IMG/VR virus record: IMGVR_UViG_3300043448_000106 | Span: 1 to 36,111 of that record | Direction: 5' to 3' (one strand) | From: a virus | DNA: 36,111 bases | Notes under the pieces: model-generated | Database searches by the model: none | The model's input: only the letters and a program-made list of their open reading frames with translations | What the model was told of the DNA's origin: nothing | Part shown: positions 22,446 to 30,379 of the stretch, piece by piece | How the letters are laid out: every line of letters starts with the position of its first letter | Numbering within the stretch: position 1 is the first letter of the stretch | Program-made: the position numbers and the translations under genes

Positions 22446-22897
22446 CAGGAGATCGTCCCGTACCCTGTCACGTTCCCGGTGACCGTCAGGTTGCCGCTGC
22501 TGTCGAGGCGCATCCTGTTCGTCCCGCCGTAGGCAAACGTCAGGTTGGTGCCGCTCGCGGTGACGGTCCAGCTTTGCGTGCCGCCAGTGATCGTAACCAC
22601 GCTGGCCAGCGTGGGCGAGGTGAGCGTTGGCGAGGATGAGGGGGCCTTGGTGTCGATCTGCGTCTGGATGGCTGACGTGACGCCGTCCACAAAGTTCAGC
22701 TCGGCGGCCGTCGGGGTCACTGCGGTGCCGCCGATCTTCCACTCGCCGACCGTCAGGTTCGGCTTGATCGCAATCGTGCCGTCCAGAAGGTCGTCGATCT
22801 TGTCCAAGTCCGAGTTGACCTTGGTGCCCCAAGTGTTTTCGGATGCGCCGACCTCGGGCTTCACAAGGCCGTAGGTGGTGGTTGTCGTGTCAGCCAT
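22445..22897 (-). CDS. Tail-fibre protein
   Basis: This is a 150-residue protein. It opens with [20 protein letters not shown] and [18 protein letters not shown], the module found at the N-terminus of many phage fibre proteins. [30 protein letters not shown] is a second standard fibre element, and short beta repeats close the protein ([20 protein letters not shown]). Likely a trimeric shaft element of a modular fibre complex. Confidence 0.75.
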   Translation of the reverse strand: MADTTTTTYGLVKPEVGASENTWGTKVNSDLDKIDDLLDGTIAIKPNLTVGEWKIGGTAVTPTAAELNFVDGVTSAIQTQIDTKAPSSSPTLTSPTLASVVTITGGTQSWTVTASGTNLTFAYGGTNRMRLDSSGNLTVTGNVTGYGTIS

Positions 22898-22905
22898 CTC
22901 TTACC

Positions 22906-23496
22906 TCACGCTGCCCGCGTCCACGTCGCGCTTGACGACGATGCGGGGGTCCAAGTCTCGTTCTGTGCCGCCTGCGGGGTCCACACCGAGCCGTCAGCCG
23001 ATACCGGGGTCCAATCGTCGCCCGTGACTGACTGCGCTGTCCAAACCTCGGCCTGCGGCGTGTTGCCCTCCCACTTGAGGACGGCTCTCGCGGTGAAGAT
23101 AGCATAAACAGCAGACGTCGCGCTACCCAGCAAAATGCGCTGCCCAGACGCGGCAGCCGCCGACTGGACGGACACGCTCGCGCTGTCTTGATAGACAGCC
23201 TCGGCTCTGGATGTTGCCGCGCTGCTCGCGGCGGTCGCGGCGCTTGGCTGCTGGATGCGCTCGGAGGCCGCAGTCGCCGCAGATGTCGCCGAAAGTGCCG
23301 CGCTCGGCTGCTGGATGCGCTGCGCGTCGGATGCCGCCGCCGAGGATGCGGACAGGGCTGCCTCTGCGAACTTGATGATCCCGGCGCTGGCGCTGGCAGC
23401 CGAGGCCACGGTCAGCGCGGCCCCGGTTATCTTGGCGTCGCCCTCGGCGTAGCCCTCGACCCAGTATTCAGGCTGGACGTAATACGGAAACGACAT
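22906..23496 (-). CDS. Repeat-containing tail-fibre protein
   Basis: This is a 196-residue protein. After an aromatic N-terminus (FPYYVQPEYWVEGYAEGDAK), residues 26-125 consist of five 20-residue Ala/Ser-rich repeats (consensus AALSAxSAAxxAxxRIQQPS). Residues 152-194 are four 10-residue repeats starting WT(P/A) with an extra terminal WT. The central VYAIFTARAVLKWEG is a common fibre segment. Regular periods and the aromatic step of ten suggest a beta-structured or triple-stranded shaft. Function is virion attachment or extension, inferred from composition and neighbourhood. Confidence 0.7.
   Translation of the reverse strand: MSFPYYVQPEYWVEGYAEGDAKITGAALTVASAASASAGIIKFAEAALSASSAAASDAQRIQQPSAALSATSAATAASERIQQPSAATAASSAATSRAEAVYQDSASVSVQSAAAASGQRILLGSATSAVYAIFTARAVLKWEGNTPQAEVWTAQSVTGDDWTPVSADGSVWTPQAAQNETWTPASSSSATWTRAA
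22915..23043 (-). repeat. Four 10-codon Trp-Thr repeats
   Basis: Within the fibre protein, Trp residues 152, 162, 172, 182 and 192 are exactly ten apart, each followed by Thr and usually Pro (WTAQSVTGDD, WTPVSADGSV, WTPQAAQNET, WTPASSSSAT). The period of 30 bases is exact. Confidence 0.85.
23122..23421 (-). repeat. Five 20-codon Ala/Ser-rich repeats
   Basis: The fibre protein residues 26-125 divide into five 20-residue units, the second and third nearly identical (AALSASSAAASDAQRIQQPS and AALSATSAATAASERIQQPS). The other units are more diverged but keep the length. The DNA period is 60 bases. Confidence 0.85.
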
Positions 23497-23551
23497 TTCG
23501 CCCTCGCCCGTGGTTAAGTTTCGGCCACTTTATCAGAGTGCCGGGTTTGCG

Positions 23552-23953
23552 TCACTCCGGCTTTGTGGGCCAGACCACGCTGCTCGGGAAGCCAGACTGT
23601 GCCGTGATGTCGAGAAGCGCCCGTCGGTAGGCGGCCCATTCGGCCTGCTTCTCTGCGGTCAGGTCGGCCCAGCGGAGCGGATTGCTGACGACAGGGTCAA
23701 CATCGGATGCCAGCTTGGCGTCACGTTCTGCACGAACAGCCTCTGCCGCTGCGGCGTCCAGTTCTTCCTGTGTGGGCGGAACGTAGGCTGCGGTGGCAGG
23801 GTCTGCATCCATCTGGGCGTAAAGTGCGGCCACGTCGAACTGCGCCCCGGTGTCGTTTGGGTTGCAGGTAAACGGTATCCACCCGTGGTCTGGATGCTCA
23901 ATCTCGCAGTCGATCCAGCCGTTTGCGAGGCGATGTGTGTTGCGGTAGTTCAT
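23552..23953 (-). CDS. Tail-fibre assembly chaperone-like protein
   Basis: This is a 133-residue protein. The C-terminus (KQAEWAAYRRALLDITAQSG, then FPSSVVWPTKPE) matches the ending of phage tail-assembly chaperones (the P31/XkdW-like family: W..YR..L.DI....GFP....WP.KP). The N-terminus (YRNTHRLANGWIDCEIEHPD, then WIPFTCNPNDTGAQFD) and a Glu/Ala-rich middle helix are also usual for this group. It likely helps fold or join the neighbouring fibre proteins, and its place between fibre genes supports that. Confidence 0.75.
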   Translation of the reverse strand: MNYRNTHRLANGWIDCEIEHPDHGWIPFTCNPNDTGAQFDVAALYAQMDADPATAAYVPPTQEELDAAAAEAVRAERDAKLASDVDPVVSNPLRWADLTAEKQAEWAAYRRALLDITAQSGFPSSVVWPTKPE

Positions 23954-24438
23954 TACGAAATCCTCATGAAGACGGAGGTGTACATGTCGACACGGTTAAG
24001 GGCCGCAGTTCCGTCATAGTACCCAGTAGAACCCATGAGCCGCCATGTGCCACTTGGCTGCCCGTAGACGCTGGCGTATCCACTAACGGTAGAGTAGGCA
24101 TATGAGTTAGCCGGAAAAAGGCTGGACCCAGAGACAGTTACGCCCGGCCCCTGTTGACCCGCCCCGCTCCACAGGAAAAACCCATACGACCCAACCGCGC
24201 CATATGCCAAGCCAGCGGTGGCCGTGCCGACTTGTGCGGATGTTGGAGTACCGGCAGGGAGGTCTGTCAGGGCCGCGCCGCTTATCGGAGGTAGGGCACC
24301 TGTGAGGTTCCCGGCTGAAAGGTTGGTCAGGGCAGCGCCATTCAGTGCGGGCAGGGTTCCTGTCAAGTTCGCAGCGTCCAACGTCCCATCAAACGCTGGT
24401 GCCGTGATGCCTGTGCTGCCATTGAGCGTGATCGGCAT
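23953..24438 (-). CDS. Tail-fibre tip protein, paralogue A
   Basis: This is a 161-residue protein. The N-terminal half holds fibre-type repeats (LNGSTGITAPAFDGTLDAAN, NLTGTLPALNGAALTNLSAG, NLTGALPPISGAALTDLPAG). From residue 69 (SAQVGTATAGLAYGAVGSYG) onward comes a globular beta-rich tip that ends with SGTWRLMGSTGYYDG and SVFMRIS. It is similar throughout to the next fibre gene upstream (24471-24941), suggesting duplication. ATG overlaps the start of the chaperone gene's upstream side by one base in series, so the genes are coupled. Confidence 0.7.
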   Translation of the reverse strand: MPITLNGSTGITAPAFDGTLDAANLTGTLPALNGAALTNLSAGNLTGALPPISGAALTDLPAGTPTSAQVGTATAGLAYGAVGSYGFFLWSGAGQQGPGVTVSGSSLFPANSYAYSTVSGYASVYGQPSGTWRLMGSTGYYDGTAALNRVDMYTSVFMRIS

Positions 24439-24470
24439 AAGTTAGGTTCTCCCCTTGTGCGCGCTTTTCA

Positions 24471-24941
24471 TCAGGAAACCCTTAGCCACAGTGATGTGCG
24501 CGAGCCAGCAACGTAGGCGTAATTCGTAGCAGAGCCAAGCGCACGACCAGTCTGCCCCATAAGCATCCAAGTCCCGCTGGCCGTGGTGTTGTAATAACCT
24601 GCCCAACCCGTGCTGTTTACGTCCGAAATAGCGTTTGCGTAATAAAGGCCAGAGCCAGCGCGAAGCGTGCCGGGGTCGGTAATTTGAGACGTTAACTCAT
24701 GCAAAAAAGCATAAGTCCCGACGCCGCCGAGTGACAAGCCAGCCGTAGCCGTGCCAACCTGTGGCGAGGTGGGGGCAGGCAGATTTGTCAGGGCTGCCCC
24801 GCTGATTGCAGGCAACGCCCCAGTCAACTGTCCCGCAGGCAACGATGTCAAAGACGCACCGCTACCGCTCAAACCATTCGGGAAGTTAGGAGCGCCAGTG
24901 CCAGCGGCGTCGGTGATTGAGTTTGCGCGGATTTCGGACAT
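24471..24941 (-). CDS. Tail-fibre tip protein, paralogue B
   Basis: This is a 156-residue protein beginning MSEIRANSITDAAGTGAPNF. It shares with paralogue A the block LTGALPAISGAALTNLPAP, the PQVGTATAGLSLGGVGTYAFL segment and the C-terminal SGTWMLMGQTGRALG ... LWLRVS, while the loops between differ. This is what is expected when a receptor-binding tip is duplicated and diversified. N-terminal SEIRANSITDAAGTGAPNFP is a common phage fibre opening. Confidence 0.7.
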   Translation of the reverse strand: MSEIRANSITDAAGTGAPNFPNGLSGSGASLTSLPAGQLTGALPAISGAALTNLPAPTSPQVGTATAGLSLGGVGTYAFLHELTSQITDPGTLRAGSGLYYANAISDVNSTGWAGYYNTTASGTWMLMGQTGRALGSATNYAYVAGSRTSLWLRVS

Positions 24942-24944
24942 CAG

Positions 24945-25568
24945 TTAGCCCTCCCACGATACGTTGATGGTGCCAGCGTCGAAGGTGTCGGTTCCGTTCA
25001 CGGTTGTAATGCGGACGCGGTCGAGCGTGGCCGAAAGGGTTTTGGAGCCGCCGGATGTAGAAGAGCCGTTGATGCTCGTTATGCCCACCACCCCGATGCA
25101 AGCCCAGACATTTGACCCTATATAAGTCAACACAATGTTGCCGTGCCGCGTAACAGCGGCTGTCGTGGAGCCAACTTCCAGCTCGTACCCCGCAGTGGAG
25201 GACGTTATACCCGTCACGCCAGATGCGTAAGCACCCCCAATTGCGCCTACGTATCCCGTGGCTTCCAGCCCGCCAGCGTCTCCGATCTGCAACAGCAGGT
25301 GACTTGTTCCGTTGGTGGATACACCCTGCAACATCACAGTCACACGCTTCGCCCAAGACGGGATGCCCGTGAAGTCAATGGCGGTGCCAGAGGTAGAAGC
25401 TACAGCCGTGCCGAGCGTAAACGGATTGACCGAAGGAATGTCAGCAGTCGTAGCCAGCGTCCCCGAGGCATCCGGCAGCGTCAGCGTCCGATCCGTGTTC
25501 GTTCCGGGGGAGGCGATGGAGAACGTCCCGGTGCCGGAAGCGTTCGGCGAGAGTGCGATTTTGCTCAT
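24945..25568 (-). CDS. Tail-fibre protein with jelly-roll-like C-terminal domain
   Basis: This is a 207-residue protein. It starts with SKIALSPNASGTGTFSIASP and TDRTLTLPDASGTLATTADI, the very common fibre-foot module. The rest (SGTAIDFTGIPSWAKRVTVM, then LQGVSTNGTSHLLLQIGDAG and GYVGAIGGAYASGVTGITSS) is a beta-sandwich domain I have seen in many fibre proteins. It ends with TFDAGTINVSWEG. Likely receptor-binding or fibre shaft. Confidence 0.75.
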   Translation of the reverse strand: MSKIALSPNASGTGTFSIASPGTNTDRTLTLPDASGTLATTADIPSVNPFTLGTAVASTSGTAIDFTGIPSWAKRVTVMLQGVSTNGTSHLLLQIGDAGGLEATGYVGAIGGAYASGVTGITSSTAGYELEVGSTTAAVTRHGNIVLTYIGSNVWACIGVVGITSINGSSTSGGSKTLSATLDRVRITTVNGTDTFDAGTINVSWEG

Positions 25569-26116
25569 CAGATCACCACATATCTTGCGCCGGACGACAC
25601 CGTGACGGTCACGCCGGAGTTGATGGTTATCGGCCCGGTGGACATGCCGTTGCGGCCAGTCACAAGCGTGATGTTCTCAGTGATCGTGGCTGAGTTCTCA
25701 TAGATCGCATCAGACGTAGCGCCGCCGCCAATCGATCCCCACTCCGTGCCGTTATAGCCCTCGAAGGACGTGGCGTCGGTGTTGAAGCGCAGGTGACCAG
25801 TCGCGGGCGTGGGCCGCTCGGCCTCGGTCCCAGTCGGGATGAGGGCGGCACCAGTCGAGGATGTCCGCTGCACCGACGTGTCAGCCTTGGCACCCTGCGC
25901 CGCCGTCGCGTAGTCCGTGGACGCGGTGGTGGCAGCCGTGCCCAAGCCCAAGGTCGTCCGGGCCGCCGAGGCGTCCGCGTCGTCGATCAGGGACGCGCCG
26001 AAGGTTGAAATGGTTGACGTCTCAACCTTCGCCGAGTTCAGGTTGGTGAAGTTTGCATCCACCTCGGTGTGGGTTAGCGGCTCACCCTTGCCCGCCCTCG
26101 TTACGATGGTCGCCAT
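25568..26116 (-). CDS. Tail-fibre protein, virion-proximal part
   Basis: This is a 182-residue protein. The opening (VTRAGKGEPLTHTEVDANFT, then NLNSAKVE) is a standard phage fibre N-terminus. A triple-helix-like middle follows (LIDDADASAARTTLGLGTAA), then ERPTPATGHLRFNTDATSFEGYNGTEWGSI, the common cap motif. The end (GRNGMSTGPITINSGVTVTV then YVVI) is a short beta-solenoid-like stop. Its TGA overlaps the next gene (TGATG). Confidence 0.75.
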   Translation of the reverse strand: MATIVTRAGKGEPLTHTEVDANFTNLNSAKVETSTISTFGASLIDDADASAARTTLGLGTAATTASTDYATAAQGAKADTSVQRTSSTGAALIPTGTEAERPTPATGHLRFNTDATSFEGYNGTEWGSIGGGATSDAIYENSATITENITLVTGRNGMSTGPITINSGVTVTVSSGARYVVI

Positions 26117-26127
26117 TCATTCACCTA

Positions 26128-26508
26128 TCAGTCGAGGGTGACGTCGAGGTCGCCCGACGGAATGCGGAGGACGTCGCCCGAGGCGATGGTCTTGGACGAG
26201 GTCAGTGTAGCGTAGACCAGCATGTTGCCCGAGGTTTCCGCGTCGAAGACGGCGATGTGCGTGATCGTGCCCCACGTCCCGGTGGCCGTAGGCCATTCGA
26301 TGGCGGCGTCGTTGGTGGCCAAGTTCCCGCTCACCGTGAACGTGACGGCCTCGCGCGTGTAGCCGCTGCCCGAGATCTCGGTGCCGCCGCCAGCCTCGCC
26401 GGGGGCAGCCGTGAACAGGCCAACCCACCACGCCGTCGGGCGGGTTACGGAGCCGTTGGTCAAGGCCCACTGGAGTACGCGGGTCTCAAGGTCGTTTGTG
26501 AAGCTCAT
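26128..26508 (-). CDS. Tail protein, phage tail-fibre (gp80-like) domain
   Basis: This is a 126-residue beta-rich protein. [20 protein letters not shown], then RPTAWWVGLFTAAPGEAGGG and SGSGYTREAVTFTV, is a well-known small phage structural domain (xNxLExxLLxxxF ... LYVGLxTxAP ... GYxRxxVT). ITHIAVFDAETSGNMLVYATL and DVLRIPSGDLDVTLD complete it. Probably a fibre-attachment or virion-surface unit. Overlaps the adaptor gene by 4 bases. Confidence 0.75.
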   Translation of the reverse strand: MSFTNDLETRVLQWALTNGSVTRPTAWWVGLFTAAPGEAGGGTEISGSGYTREAVTFTVSGNLATNDAAIEWPTATGTWGTITHIAVFDAETSGNMLVYATLTSSKTIASGDVLRIPSGDLDVTLD

Positions 26509-27131
26509 GGCGCACCTCGTTTGGTTCTCATCACCAAGCCGGATCCGCCGTATTTGGCGTCACTGGAGCTTGTGTTCAAATTGTTGATGCCCTGCGCGAG
26601 CAGAGCCTCCCAGACCTGAATGCGGGCGTCGTCCTTCAGGTAGGGTGCGGAGTGAACCAGCGCGCCGTACAGGTAGACGTCGGGGGCCTCAGTCAAGAGC
26701 CAGTTTGTCGTGTTGCTGACGGACAGCGCCGGCACGCGTGCATAATACACCAGTGACGCATTGTGGGTCAAATCCGGGGTCGGGTATAGCTCGATCCCGC
26801 CGCCGGTGAGCGCGTAGTTCGTCGGGCGGCCGACGCGGTCGTTGCGGTCGGTTCGCAGTTGCAGCATCTGCGCCGTGCTGATCGGGGAAACCTCGACCGT
26901 CGGCGCGTCGGTGATCTGCAGGCGGATGGGCTGCAGGAAGTCTGCCGGGATGGCGCTGTACTGCGTGTCCAGTTCGGCCGTCGAGCGCGTCTCCATGCGC
27001 CAGTGACGCAGATCCCGGCTGATGCGGGCCTCGGCCAGCTTGATGAAGGTCGGGATGGCGGACGTCAAATCATCGCGGTTCAGAAAGTCCGCGACGGATG
27101 ACTTCAGTTCATCGTACGTTGCAATGGTCAT
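26505..27131 (-). CDS. Head-tail adaptor protein, SU10/P22 gp4-like
   Basis: This is a 208-residue protein. N-terminal helices ([20 protein letters not shown], then [20 protein letters not shown]), the [16 protein letters not shown] beta section, ELYPTPDL, and the conserved [12 protein letters not shown] ... [26 protein letters not shown] pattern are those of the podovirus adaptor family (SU10 adaptor/gp4). It binds under the portal and links it to the tail nozzle. ATG overlaps the preceding stop (ATGA). Confidence 0.85.
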   Translation of the reverse strand: MTIATYDELKSSVADFLNRDDLTSAIPTFIKLAEARISRDLRHWRMETRSTAELDTQYSAIPADFLQPIRLQITDAPTVEVSPISTAQMLQLRTDRNDRVGRPTNYALTGGGIELYPTPDLTHNASLVYYARVPALSVSNTTNWLLTEAPDVYLYGALVHSAPYLKDDARIQVWEALLAQGINNLNTSSSDAKYGGSGLVMRTKRGAP

Positions 27132-27268
27132 TTCTTGCCCTTCTTGGCCTTACCCGCCTTCGACAGTGCGATGGCCACCGCCTGCTTCTGCGGCTTCCCG
27201 GCCTTCATCTCGGTGCGGATGTTAGCAGAAATTGTTTTGGCGGACGATCCCTTTTTCAGTGGCATCAT
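27128..27268 (-). CDS. Small basic DUF6496-like protein
   Basis: This is a 46-residue Lys/Ala-rich protein beginning [39 protein letters not shown]-type sequence (here [19 protein letters not shown]) is a short element I recognise as DUF6496, common near structural genes. The net charge suggests DNA binding within the virion, but function is unknown. GGAG lies 5 bases upstream of the ATG at 27268. Both ends overlap neighbours by 4 bases. Confidence 0.75.
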   Translation of the reverse strand: MMPLKKGSSAKTISANIRTEMKAGKPQKQAVAIALSKAGKAKKGKK

Positions 27269-28704
27269 TGCGCTCCCATTGAAAGCAGGCCTTGTGGCTG
27301 CTGTTGCTGCTGCATGGCCTGCGCCACATCGGCTTGGCTCATCCCCAGCATGGCCGCCGCACCAGCGACGCCGTACTTGCGGACGATGTTGATGAGGTTC
27401 TCATCGAAGACGACGTAGTTGCGGGAACCTTTGCCCCCGCCGACGGTGCCGTCGTCTAGGTATCGGATACCGGGCACGCCAGCGCCAGACAGCATATTCT
27501 CGACTTCGCCCGGCAGTTGGCCCATCCGAGACGCGCCGATAATGTCTCCCCCGCGCATCTCTTGATACAGCCTGTCGCGCGACTTCGGCGTAAAGTCTGG
27601 CAAACCCTTTGCCACAGCCGCCTCCCTTGCACGCTGCCCAGCCTCCTCAAGCATGTCCAGCCTGCTCGTCACCATCGGCGACAATGCATTCTGAACGGTC
27701 ATCGGTTGCGCGCTCATCGCCGCGTCCCAGTCCATGAAATCCGCCGGGTTGGCGTTGACATCGACCTCGTACATGTTGCCGAGCCTAAGATTGGACGGGT
27801 CAAGTTTTTCAAAGGCAAGCAGTCCGGGGTCTTTTGCCGACTTTGGTTTCCACACATTGGTGTAATCGCGAATGGCGGCGTCTTTGTCGCCATTGTTTTT
27901 ACCAATGTAATATGCCGCCAGTCTTTGGTTCTCGCCCCTAATTGTTTTGTTGTCGTGCTTTATTTTTGCGGTCGAGGCATTCAGCGCCCGGAAGGCCTTG
28001 GCCACGTCTTCATTTTCGGCAAAATACAGGCCGCGCCCGTAAGCCTGCCTGCCAGCGCCGCCGTACATGTTTTGCGTGCTGAAGCGGTCGAAGTTATGCG
28101 GCGAGCCGTGATACAGGCGCAGCGCCCCGCTCTCGTCGGCCAAGAAGTCGGCCCGCGCCGCCGGAACCCTGTTCGCAGCCGCAGCATCACCGAGCAGGCC
28201 AAGCATACGGCCCTCGGGCGCTGGCCCAGCCGTGTCGATCATGGCCGCCAGATCTCGGGCCAGACGGCGCTCGTTTGACGTGTCGCCGCCGAAAGCCTCG
28301 CCCAGCAAGCCAGCGCCGCCGTAGACACCGCCCATAGCCGCGTTCACGCCCGCCAAGCCCATGTCGCCGATGTATTGCCCGGTGCGCTCCAGCCCCTGCA
28401 TGAGGGGGTTCTGAAAGTAGGTCGGCCTGCGCCCGGCGGTAGATGCCAGATCTGCGGCAGTCTCGAAATACGGGCTGGCCATGCGTGAGGTCGTGTCGCC
28501 GAAGGTGTCCGGGGCAGCCTCTCCGCCCGGCATCATCCCGGCCTCTGCCGACGCGGGGGTGGCGGCGATCACATCCAGCGTCACGTCGTCGTACTGCATG
28601 CCGGGGTTGTTGTACGCCATGATGTCAGCGTACTTGACCTTCCGCCCGTCAGACAGGACGGCATACGGGACGTTGTTTATGATCTCAAGCGTTGCCTTGT
28701 CCAT
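27265..28704 (-). CDS. Virion-module protein with ADP-ribosyltransferase-like domain
   Basis: This is a 479-residue protein. After an N-terminal helical part with two Gly/Ala-rich segments (about 110-140 and 155-180) comes an ART-like fold: [15 protein letters not shown] (His199), then [18 protein letters not shown] (Tyr227), and near the end [34 protein letters not shown] (residues ~412-445). This matches the H-Y-(E) ART domains found in phage polyvalent proteins. It would transfer ADP-ribose from NAD to host targets and is plausibly packaged and injected, like T4 Alt. The third catalytic residue is uncertain (Glu435 is a candidate). A Gln run (QQQQQ) near the C-terminus is probably disordered. 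Confidence 0.75.
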   Translation of the reverse strand: MDKATLEIINNVPYAVLSDGRKVKYADIMAYNNPGMQYDDVTLDVIAATPASAEAGMMPGGEAAPDTFGDTTSRMASPYFETAADLASTAGRRPTYFQNPLMQGLERTGQYIGDMGLAGVNAAMGGVYGGAGLLGEAFGGDTSNERRLARDLAAMIDTAGPAPEGRMLGLLGDAAAANRVPAARADFLADESGALRLYHGSPHNFDRFSTQNMYGGAGRQAYGRGLYFAENEDVAKAFRALNASTAKIKHDNKTIRGENQRLAAYYIGKNNGDKDAAIRDYTNVWKPKSAKDPGLLAFEKLDPSNLRLGNMYEVDVNANPADFMDWDAAMSAQPMTVQNALSPMVTSRLDMLEEAGQRAREAAVAKGLPDFTPKSRDRLYQEMRGGDIIGASRMGQLPGEVENMLSGAGVPGIRYLDDGTVGGGKGSRNYVVFDENLINIVRKYGVAGAAAMLGMSQADVAQAMQQQQQPQGLLSMGAQ

Positions 28705-30369
28705 TTAAGCCCCCGGCTTCTTGCCCTTGCGCGGCCCCGGCTTCATAGCGTTTTCCTCTTCTGGCGTCATGCCCAAAAGTCCAAGACCTGCACCGGGTGC
28801 AAGAGTAAAATACGCTGCGCGTGACGCGCTCGGAATCGGTCGCACGGTCCCTTCGGCGGCCATGTAGCCAGCATCTGAATGGTCCTGACGCACGCGGCGC
28901 ATTTGGTCCATGTTCATGCGCGGCAGCTTTTCAAGACCGGGGAACAGAACCTCATGCGGCTCAAGGCGGTTTCTGATGCGGTCCCACAGCATCCACTGGC
29001 TTGAGAACAGCCCCTGCCCATCCTGCGATGCGCGGGCTTGGTTGGCCTCAAGCGCCCTGACGTAAGGGCCTTGGATCATTTCCATATCAGTCGGCTCGCC
29101 GCTGATCCAATTTGTCTCACGAATAGCCTCTGGGATGCGCTCGTTGAACTCACCCGTCTTTTTGACGCGGGTTTTTGCCGATGGCAGATTGTTCACATAG
29201 GCAAGGGCGGCATCAACAAACATGCCGCGCCCTCCCGGCGCTGCCTGAAGCTCGTCGATGGTGGAGACCTTCGCATCCGGGCGCTCCATGTTGTACTTCC
29301 CGATCAGGTTTTGCTCCCAGTCGGCCTGCGTTTGGGGGTCCGGGAACATGTCATTGCGGAAAAGTGTAGCCATGTGGCGGTCGATGGCCGAGATCGCGGC
29401 ATTTTCAGGATCCTGCCACACAGTGCCAAGGGATCCCGTCTTGGCCTTCAGGCCGCGCGTCTCGTTCATCACGCGCGTCACAAATGTCGCCCACTTTTCG
29501 CTGTCCGACATGCCGCCCATCGTGTTGTCTGTCGGGTTGAACCGATAAAAATCAGGGCGGTCGCGCATCTTCTGCGTCATTTCGGCCAAATCAGTGTAAT
29601 TTGCAGAGCCAGATGCGCCGATGCCGCCACGGTTAGCCGCATGCAGGCCGAGGCGACGACTGATGTCGCGCGATATCGCTTGCCGATCATCGATGTTCGG
29701 GACATCACCAGTATAATCATACGGGACCATCTCGTTCCACGCCTTGAGATCCTGCGGCCCCTTCACCATGGCCCGCTGCAACGCAAGCTCATTGGGCGTC
29801 AAAGGCTGGTTCGGCGAAATCAGGCCGAACAGCAACTGGTTGGTGATCCGCTCATCCGATAGTGGCCCCTGACCCATTGCCGCCACCATGCGGTTGTGGA
29901 TGGAGCGATGAAGCTCTGGCGGAAGGTCATTCGGGTTGATGCCTTGCGATTTCAGGTGCAGCAAATCGTAGTAAGTGAACGGCGCGTCGCCGCCGGGGAT
30001 CGTGACATCTCGCCCGCCAGCCGTCTTTACGGTTTGCAAATTCTTGCGCCACTGTTCACTCGACATCGGGCCAAGATTTTCTACGCCATACTGCCGACCA
30101 AACCTGCCAAAATCTTCAGGCTCAAAGTCAGCGACGTCTTTGCCGCCGAATGTCACTGGCATCTGCATGTCTTCCGGCAGGCCGAGCGTGCTATCGACCG
30201 CAAGCGGGCCTTGACGCGCTGGCGGGATTTTCATGCCGCCGAGGTCAAGCTCCGCGCCGGGCTTCACGCCTTTGAGCGGGGACGCCGCCTTCTTGGCACC
30301 CTTTGTCGCTTTTTTCCCGCCGCTAATGATGAGGCCGAGGGTTTTTGCCGCTTCGTCTACAATCGCCAT
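28705..30369 (-). CDS. Large phage protein of unknown function next to the ART gene
   Basis: This is a 554-residue protein. The N-terminus is Lys/Ala-rich (ISGGKKATKGAKKAASPLKG). The central part (about 165-200: NQLLFGLISPNQPLTPNELA; and 290-345: MNETRGLKAKTGSLGTVWQD, then PENAAISAIDRHMATLF) has an ordered, mostly helical look. The KTGxxGxxWxDPxxAxxSAIDRHM pattern resembles, to my eye, the helix-hairpin-helix DNA-glycosylase-like phage proteins with a (V/A)TIDRH motif (DUF7178 type). The C-terminus is basic and low in complexity. As it sits between ART and transglycosylase genes it may be another injected protein. Family assignment is weak. Confidence 0.45.
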   Translation of the reverse strand: MAIVDEAAKTLGLIISGGKKATKGAKKAASPLKGVKPGAELDLGGMKIPPARQGPLAVDSTLGLPEDMQMPVTFGGKDVADFEPEDFGRFGRQYGVENLGPMSSEQWRKNLQTVKTAGGRDVTIPGGDAPFTYYDLLHLKSQGINPNDLPPELHRSIHNRMVAAMGQGPLSDERITNQLLFGLISPNQPLTPNELALQRAMVKGPQDLKAWNEMVPYDYTGDVPNIDDRQAISRDISRRLGLHAANRGGIGASGSANYTDLAEMTQKMRDRPDFYRFNPTDNTMGGMSDSEKWATFVTRVMNETRGLKAKTGSLGTVWQDPENAAISAIDRHMATLFRNDMFPDPQTQADWEQNLIGKYNMERPDAKVSTIDELQAAPGGRGMFVDAALAYVNNLPSAKTRVKKTGEFNERIPEAIRETNWISGEPTDMEMIQGPYVRALEANQARASQDGQGLFSSQWMLWDRIRNRLEPHEVLFPGLEKLPRMNMDQMRRVRQDHSDAGYMAAEGTVRPIPSASRAAYFTLAPGAGLGLLGMTPEEENAMKPGPRKGKKPGA

Positions 30370-30379
30370 ATCTCGCCTC

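Noticed and set aside
21711-22832. 373-codon minus frame including the glycine-rich fibre
   Set aside because: The first 129 codons are an out-of-frame read of the preceding fibre gene; the start at 22445 is coupled to that gene's stop and opens with a standard fibre motif.
22906-23421. Repeated segments considered as a CRISPR array
   Set aside because: The periodicity is a coding repeat (20 and 10 codons) without spacers, inside a fibre gene.
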